Below are positions 56,572 to 64,000 of a DNA stretch of 64,000 nt, in pieces. The DNA is taken from positions 9,480,140 through 9,544,139 of the forward strand of contig CM021315.1 in NCBI GenBank assembly GCA_010645155.1. Direction: 5' to 3'. A model generated the notes under the pieces. The model had not been told where the DNA came from and searched no databases. It saw only the letters and a program-made list of their open reading frames with translations. Both the position numbers and the translations under genes were made by a program. Within the stretch, counting starts at the first letter, position 1, and each line of letters begins with the position of its first letter. The DNA comes from Tigriopus japonicus. Lineage: Eukaryota; Arthropoda; Copepoda; Harpacticoida; Harpacticidae.

Positions 56572-58392
56572 TTAGCCGAATGCGAACTCTGCCAGCAGGA
56601 AAATGATGGGATCGCCAATTTGCTGGAGATGAGCAAACGTGTAGATGGCAGTTGCCAAATTCTCACTATGATTCGAGTATTCCACACTGAGAGGTGCGGC
56701 GGTGGACGTCCAAACCAGGTCCTGACTGGATTCGGCTGATTGAATCTGAAATGCGAAATGCACCAACAAGATGAGTGAAAATCAAATGGAGAGATCCTGC
56801 CAAATGGCTCAGCGAAACATGAGCAGCAATTGGACACGCTTCCACCACAAATGGACAAAATGAGGGAGATGGATGCAAAGTCAAGAGGGGAGATTCGGAT
56901 TCGTCGCGGTGTCACTATAAATCTCGTTTTACCTGAAAAGCCAGATCCAGGGTGAAGTTCAAGAGGGTGCAGAGAAGGAAATGGATGGACAGAAATAGCT
57001 TGTATCGTCGGCGATGTGGATCTTCGGGTTGGATGAGGAGCTTTCGGAACCGACCTCCACCTTTACGGATGAACCTGATCTTGGCCCCATTGCCATTACT
57101 CACCAAGCCGTTGGTGTGGCCATTGTGACCATTGATTGGCTCCGAATCCATGACCAAATCTGGACGTGAGGTTGACATGGTGGTCGGTGGGACCGTATTG
57201 ATGACATGACCTGCAATATAGAGAACATACTGTTTCCTAGACAGTCACAGTGGCAACATTGGAAAAAAGCGGCATGCATCCAAAGAATGAGAGTCGTGAC
57301 AATCAAAAAGTCAGACCTATGTTTATGGTCAAGATTCGAGAGTTCGTTTCGGTGGTGGTGTTGTAAATCACTTGGCACCAATCAGAGGTCGCTTACCATT
57401 TGCGGTTGGATTAGGAGACTCTCGGGCAGAGGTGTCCGAGTTCTTCAGCATGGCCGTTTGCATTGTTGGGCATTCATGGGGCAGCCCCAAGGCAGCTCCT
57501 CCATCTCCACAAGCACAAGGGGTTGACAGATGACCGAAGAAGAGATGTGACACTCGCTTTGACAATTTGGTCTCTGGCCTGAGAATGGTCATGATGACCA
57601 ATATGGCGGGGACCACGTGACGAAGTGTCAATCTGAATGCCACATAGAAACCATACTCAATGCCTTTGGCCCCTAAGATACAGATATCTTGTTGAATGGC
57701 TCCATCCAGTCCCAGATCCACCGTGGAGCGAATAAAAAGCTCCGGAAGAGCCAAGAGCCCCGAGGCGACTAGAAGAGCCAAGAGCAACCACCGACAATCC
57801 CGGAGTCTTTGGAGGCACGAATTGGTGGTCTTGACCATGACCATTCCGATTATTGCCACCAAAAGATAGGCAGAGAGCCCTGAGAGCCAGGAGGAGAGCC
57901 AATGATAGACCTGAGGGGTGAACACTTGACATGAAATGACTACGAACTGGTTCGGAATCGACATATTCAACGTACCTTGCATGATCCTGGGGTCCCACCC
58001 CACAGCAAGTTACTCGCCTCCACCACCAAGGATCCCAAAACACTAAATAATATCACAGCCACGTCACTCAGAGTGAGGCACAGAATCAGCACGGCAAAGA
58101 GACCGTTGCCAAATTTGGTCCGTCGGAATAAAATCACGGGGAGAGCCAAGAAATTGGCCAAAAGTCCCACGGTGAGGATCAAGGACAGAATCACCACATT
58201 CTGCACTTGAATATCGGGAAACATGACTCTCCCTGTGGCATCACCTTCAACTGTGAATGTGGGAATGGAGGGCAAGATGTGACCCACCGAACCTGATTGG
58301 AGATCATCATTGACTGAGTCCTCCATCAGGTTCGTCGTGTAATTGGTATCCGTTCCTTTGATGTAATCGGCCATGTCTGCCAGCACTTTCAT
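56572..58392 (-). CDS. Rhodopsin-like seven-transmembrane receptor, atypical orphan
   Basis: Four exons read leftward (58392-57976, 57910-57397, 57210-56933, 56745-56572; phases 0, 1, 0) give 460 aa. N-terminal NYT glycosylation site at 17. TM1 about 65-88 with GLLANF (N80), TM2 about 98-122 with LTLSD (D110), C138 before TM3 and C216 in loop 2 as a likely disulfide, W180 in TM4, P240 in TM5 (HVVPAILVI), TM6 about 381-401, TM7 about 433-458 with DPIIF in place of NPxxY. Where DRY is expected the protein has M162-V163-M164, and TM6 has no CWxP. The third inner loop is very long (about 125 residues, glycine/asparagine-rich, then basic RKGGGRFRK). The protein stops right after TM7, without helix 8 or tail. 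Class A by layout, family and ligand unknown; signalling through G proteins is uncertain. ATG at 58374 is an alternative start. Confidence 0.75.
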
Positions 58393-61300
58393 GTCATTTG
58401 GAGCATGTCAGAATGAATCACCCACCCTTTGTACCTACTCAGTAAGGAGTTGATTCTTACTCGGTAATGAGTTAATTAACGGCCAAGCAGCTTCACTGTG
58501 TAAAGTGAACGTGTATTTCGCCCAGGGGAACGTTGTTAGACACAATGTAGAACACCACCGTGTGAGGACATCTCGGATGCAATCTCGTTGTATTGGATTC
58601 CTTCACTCCCCTTCGTTGACATGAGCAAAAGCTCTTTGATCTCAAACAAGAAAGTAATTGTCGCGGTCAACCCGATCCACAACAGGATAGTCAGGCGGCA
58701 AAGAACGAGATGATCGCATGAGTGAAGGGAATCAATAATCACTACGAGAACGTGCCTGGTCTCGCCATGAATTCATAGCAACAATCAAAAGACCCAATAT
58801 GATTCCCTGACACAAAACTCTTCCCGTTCCACCTTGTTAACACTTCAACGCATGTCGTTAAGGTTTTTTACATGACAACGAAATATTTCGTTTCTCTCGC
58901 TTCCAGCGATTTGAATCCCCAACTGACTGACTGACTGACTGAAAAAAGTGAACATGCCTCGATTTCTTCGACCCCAGTACGAGAGATGAGAATGACGCAC
59001 GCCTCAAATCACTTTAAGCCCGCTTCAAGACCCTCATCTACCCATATACTGCTTTACACTCGGAATCTACGACAGCATTCGCTGCATCCTACATAGGTGC
59101 CTAGTGCTGGATGGACTGCCTAATGCCCCACAGGCTTTTAAGCCCCCTTTGAAACACTTTTTTGGCACCCCGATGGATGTTGATCCCGAGCTGAGGCTTG
59201 ATACCTAACAGAAGCTCATTGCCATTGCCAACCCCATTGGACTATGATTCCTTTGATAATTAATGGCTTCCTCTTAACATGCAACTAATAATGCCAACTT
59301 TCTTCGCTCTTATCCTCTCTGCGAGACCAGCGTTTCAGTGCTTGTTTCAAGCCGGTTTATTGAAGGGAGCATCAATTATGGTTTTGATTGGTGGAAGATA
59401 GCAGTCGATATTTCAGACCTCGAGGAAGAGACAGGTCTAGGTTTCTGAAGCGTTTCTACTAGAGAATGAGAGATAGAGACGAAATCTGACGGTGAAGAAT
59501 GTGAGACGGATCTTCTCATCAGTTGCTTTTTTGCCCTTCCAAACAATCTCTTTCACGCTAGCGAGCTCTCATCAACTGATGAAGTTGTTAATGGTGATCA
59601 AATGGAGTTTCAGCTCATTTGGGATTGTTGGAATGTCTTGATTTGCACAAGTCTTGTTTCTTTTCAATTCCCGACAGGACAGACGAAGAGAAAGAAAAGA
59701 TGGAATAAGGGAGATGGTGATGGTGGTGACGACAACGGTGGTGTTTTATGGACTGGGAGAGTCAGCAATCCGCTAGGGTCGATTGAATTTTTGAGTGAAA
59801 CTATTCAATGGGCACTTGATTGTACTTGATTCACGGGGGTGTTCAATCATTTTCCGAATTTTTCCACTCTTCCCCCTGAATTTGATTGAATTTTTTCTCC
59901 CAGCCTCCACCTTCAAAGTATGAATTGTATCACCATTCTCGAACAATATATTGCAAGGGAGACAACGTTTCTCACTCTGGACCCTAATAATCGAGGCTCC
60001 AAGACATCTGAGTTTGTAAACCCTATGAGTTGGGCAAGCATTTGCGTACTAAAATGAGCTTATCAAGCGTAAAAATAAACATGCGTAACTTCACCCACTC
60101 TATTGGGTTTTTGTTCTACAATCAGTTTAATTTCGTCTTAATAGTTTTGTGTTACCCTAATTTGTTAGCTTATTGATTCTGTAGCTGAAGCTTGCATGGA
60201 TTATTTTCGGCACTTCCACTTTAGGGCAAGGATCATTTTTGAGAGTTTACTGATGTCAGCAATGGCGTTGCTTACTGTAGAGAGTCAGGGCATCTGGCAG
60301 TCAATGAAGTTGTAATTTCGATAATTTAAGTCTGATGCAACACATTCAGCTCGTCACATCTCCACTATTTTCAATGTTAGCAACTCTAAAGGTTACGGAA
60401 AGTGTTTTTTTTTCGTTGACATCATCTCGACTCAATGATCTAAAGCCACACCATCCAGTCACTTACAGATGTCCTCAAGTTTGGGAAGAACTCCGTAACT
60501 CACCACTCATCCTGGACAATTGTAAAATCGCGAAGAAGAAGTAACTTGTATGTTAAAACAGCTTGACCTTGCGTGAAATGAGACAGCAGAAAGGATAATT
60601 GCCTCAATCTGGAAATGCCATAAAGCAGTACACTTTAATTCCACTAGCGATGCGATCTCCATCATTTCATTAGGGTGCTGATCTTCATTGGCTGGGCTCG
60701 AAGAAGATCTGGGGAATGAATTCATTGGCGAAAGATGAAATTTACTTCCATCGGACTTGAGGTCATGGCTAAATATGGGGCTCAAATTTCCTTTGTCCCT
60801 GAATTGGTAACTTTTTTAGGCTCGGATCACCAAATCAAACGCCACAGAGCAGGTGTGTCCGTCCGTAAGCCACACTCCGAGTTTTACTACTCGAGCTCCT
60901 ACCAAGCTAAGCCGGTCTATTAATGAAGAACACTTCATCTGGAGATAACTTGCCATTTTTGGAATTTCCTTAATGAGCGAGAGATAAAGATTGTTTGGCC
61001 ATATTTTCACAAGACTTTCTTACCCCGAGACCAAGTCCAGTTCAGCAAATGAATCCTAATAGGAATATGGCATCTTCAGTGGATGGAGGCAAACGAGAAT
61101 TTGGACCGTGTTTGAAAGAAAGGATTTATAATGGAGAAAGATGTCGAGCTCATCGACTTCGACGATTAGTCTGGATGAGGAATAGCTTCTTAATTCCTCG
61201 CCATGTACAAACACGAAGAACTTGTGTTATAAACAGAAGTGATTTTTTTGCCCTGCATCTGACCTGAAACGTCTTGGTCGTCGTCATCGTACTTCATGGA

Positions 61301-64000
61301 GGAACTCTTGTTCACAAGACTCAAGATGTTGGAGTCCAAAATTTTGTGCAAATACACTCCCTGCTTGCTTTTTGCTCCGAGCCTCCAACATTTGAATATA
61401 AGGCTAGGTGAATTATTTAGCATTGGCCTACAATTAGAGACCCCTTTCAGAGTTGGCCAGAGAGCTATCGCTCTCAAGTATTGTATTGTAGCGTGTTGAA
61501 GGTAGTGTCGTGTCACATGAAGAAAGTGGCATCGAGTTTCCTCAATGACTTCGTCCAAACAAGCCTGACAAAGCGTTGTGAAGCGTCCATCTGACTTAAT
61601 CCCGACCATATTTGGCATGACTGGATGCCTCTCGCACTTAATACGACAAAGTCAGAGTGTGAGTGAGAGAAAAGCCAATGGACTTGCTTGGTCTCGTGTC
61701 ACCATTTCGAGGTACCAATGGGTAACATGAGAGCAAACGGTCAGATTGAAAGAGGGGCGAATAAAATCATCCCACTCTATTGTGACCGATCCTTGGACAC
61801 TGAAACAGAGAGCTACTTGTAGAGTTTCCTGATCTTGATCAGATGTCATTTTCGGTCTATTCAGCCAAGGGTTGTGCTTTGTCTATTATGGCTTAAGGAA
61901 AGCTTTTTTCGTAGAAAGTTCGTTAATGGATCTCTATGTTAAGACTTCTAAGGTTGGGAAGGAAAATTGTTAAACGCTGGAATGTTTTCTCTCAGATCAT
62001 CTATTTATCAGAGTGTCAAATTTTAAATCTGCTTCAGGCTAAGGGCGGATTCTTTTCGAGTTATTGCCCTAAAAGTCGGGGTAGTGTCAAAAAACGCTCT
62101 GAGATCAAAATTCAAAACGAGGCATCTCAAGCCATTTCGCAATGTCCGGATTTAATGAATGCAAGCTGTCTCACTAACTCTTTTTGGAACTTCCACGTGA
62201 TAAGCTAAAACTTGAGTCGGACCAGCCAAAGTGATGTCATTTTGTGCTTCATCTGTTCGTCGTTTGACCAAATGTTGCTTATCTTCAGCACACTCTTTAC
62301 CACTGACTTATTGGTTAAAAGGTGTTCGACAGACCGAGTCACAAAAAACATGACTGAAAAGATAGTAGAGTACATACGATCATCATCACTCTTTGAATAA
62401 TAGCGGGATGTATTCCGTTTCTGATACACTGAGTGGATTGGATCATGGTTAGCAATCCAAGCCAGCAAAAAGCAAAACAGGAGGGAGAGGAGACACCCTA
62501 CTGATTTTGATTTGAATTGATTGTAATTGGTAGAGAACTGATCCTCGGGTGAAAGTGAACTGAAGACAATGCACGCCTTCATGTTCGAGGATCTCGAAGG
62601 TGAATGTCAGAAATTTATGTTCTCGCTCTAATCTCACGGGCATTATGATTTGTCTGAGCTTGTTGTGGTGGGCGTTGCTTGATGATAGCATCCTTGTGTT
62701 GTAACAGATAAAAAAGTGCGTTGTTCTCCTCAGTTGGTTTCAAGTTATCGATTCCCATTCGATCGATCTGTCACTCATTCATGATATTCTGGGAGCTCAT
62801 TTATCGGGACTCGAATTTGAGCCTCGCTTCTCTCAAGTTGGTTTTTAAGTAGGTATTATATAGTTGTTTTTTGGCATTGGAATTAGTTTGTCTAATGTTC
62901 ATGGCAAAAAGAGCAACTGAAAATTCAGCGAGAAAGGGTTTAGATTTCTCTCTTTTTTTAGTTAAAAATTTCTTGATTTTTTTTTTCCGATGTGCCCCAT
63001 GATGGAATACTGATAATGGGTAGAATCTATCTTTTTAACCCAAACAACAATATTTAGCCTTTTATGGCTCGGCACATTTTTCCAATTTGAAGCTCATAAT
63101 TTTCCGTGTTTGAAAAAGTGCTGAATCATTGAACACTGGGTCTGTTTTTCGGTTCGATTGGAGTTTTGTCAATACTTGAAACAGGTTCAAAGTACAATGA
63201 TTAATTGAACACCTTTTATTGACTACTTCAGTGTTCATGATGCCCACCGAGTTCAACATTTGCAACGGATTAGCATCAATTTGAATTAGAATGGTCTCGT
63301 TGATTTGGCATCGTTTGAGCTTCAACCACCGCAAAAAGTCAGTCTCGAGATTTGTGTCCATTTACGGAATTTCCTATGATAATTTACCAACTGCCTGGCC
63401 AAAAATAGATCATCACCTCACCTTTTGTGCGGGGCAGAAAAACGACCCCTCTTCGCACTCGTTTGGGATGCCCTTCAACGTCTGGGCATAATTTTCCACG
63501 GCCCCGATTTCATTCATATCAATAGTGAATATGTTTGAGATTGTCAGTGGGCGTAGGAAATCACTCACTCAATCCTTTTCGGGCAATCCGACTTCCTTCT
63601 TCCTCCCTGGTTGGCCAAAAAATTGGCCTCAAACGAGGCTCCAATCTTCCCCATCCCTGCTTTTGGGATGTCCTCTTTTGAATGTGAAATGGTAACCCTG
63701 AAAGGATTTGTTTGGATTGGGCTTGTCCTCGATTCTCAGTCATGAAGGCACTAAACCAATTGTTGAGAGCCCGACCAAGCAATGTCGTTATCACCATGTG
63801 TGGTGTATGTATATATGTGCTCCACTCTCATTTACCACAAGGTTCAATTGCTCGAACACCAATTTAGGACACCTTCATGAAGGTCTTTGCTCTTTGAGTG
63901 ACATAATACTATTTGAATCCGATTTGCACAACCACTTTAATCTTGACTTGAACTCTTCACAAAGGTCTGAAATAGCTGTGACCACTTGGCACAGAGATCT
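58393..64000. other. 5.6-kb stretch without a recognised gene
   Basis: It holds the upstream region of the receptor gene and probably more of the Ig gene's intron. Simple repeats include a (CTGA)n run at 58920-58942 and GGT-rich bases at 59714-59745. Minus-strand frames at 61190-61618 (142 codons) and 61652-61849 are open but show no domain, leader or matched splice sites. No transposon seen in other parts of the window recurs here. Confidence 0.4.

Noticed and set aside
61190..61849. Two minus-strand frames of 142 and 65 codons
   Set aside because: No domain or repeat pattern, and composition does not look like the certain genes nearby.

Overview
This is a eukaryotic, animal window. Genes have short introns (about 60-85 bp) with GT-AG borders, AATAAA poly(A) signals and TATA boxes, and the repeats are tRNA-derived SINEs, a Jockey/CR1-like non-LTR retrotransposon and many small DNA transposons. 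Gene content (nesprin/Msp300-like spectrin-repeat proteins, secreted leucine-rich-repeat plus chitin-binding proteins, a Sidestep-like immunoglobulin protein) points to an arthropod, probably a crustacean and perhaps a copepod. The species cannot be fixed from the sequence alone.

Layout. 1-4.0 kb: end of a hAT-like transposon, a tRNA-like sequence and otherwise non-coding DNA. 4.4-4.9 kb: a small two-pass membrane protein in a single exon. 6.4-15.8 kb: three related coiled-coil/spectrin-repeat genes. Two (599 aa each, with identical exon lengths) are tandem on the + strand. The third (655 aa) is inverted and converges on the second. The two + strand genes share a structured block in the 3' UTR whose helices covary. 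16.3-20.1 kb: two tandem minus-strand genes (400 and 391 aa) for secreted leucine-rich-repeat proteins with a C-terminal CBM14 chitin-binding domain. 20.1-26.6 kb: no recognised gene. At 26.66 kb there is a candidate signal-peptide exon.

26.8-48.5 kb is a transposon graveyard. It holds several hAT-type elements with exact or near-exact 8-bp target-site duplications, a decayed non-LTR retrotransposon split by a 2-kb hAT-like insertion, a 41-bp hairpin minisatellite, a pair of inverted 2.1-kb repeats about 10.6 kb apart, SINEs including one that shares its 3' tail with the retrotransposon, and a 156-base assembly gap. 49.8-53.0 kb: the first four coding exons of a Sidestep-like Ig-domain gene that runs out of view. 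56.6-58.4 kb: a complete minus-strand seven-transmembrane receptor (460 aa) lacking the usual DRY and CWxP motifs, probably inside the long next intron of the Ig gene. 58.4-64 kb: no recognised coding sequence.

Gene models were built by hand from open frames, splice sites and paralogue comparison. All frames and phases close. Family names rest on recognised motifs, not on database searches.
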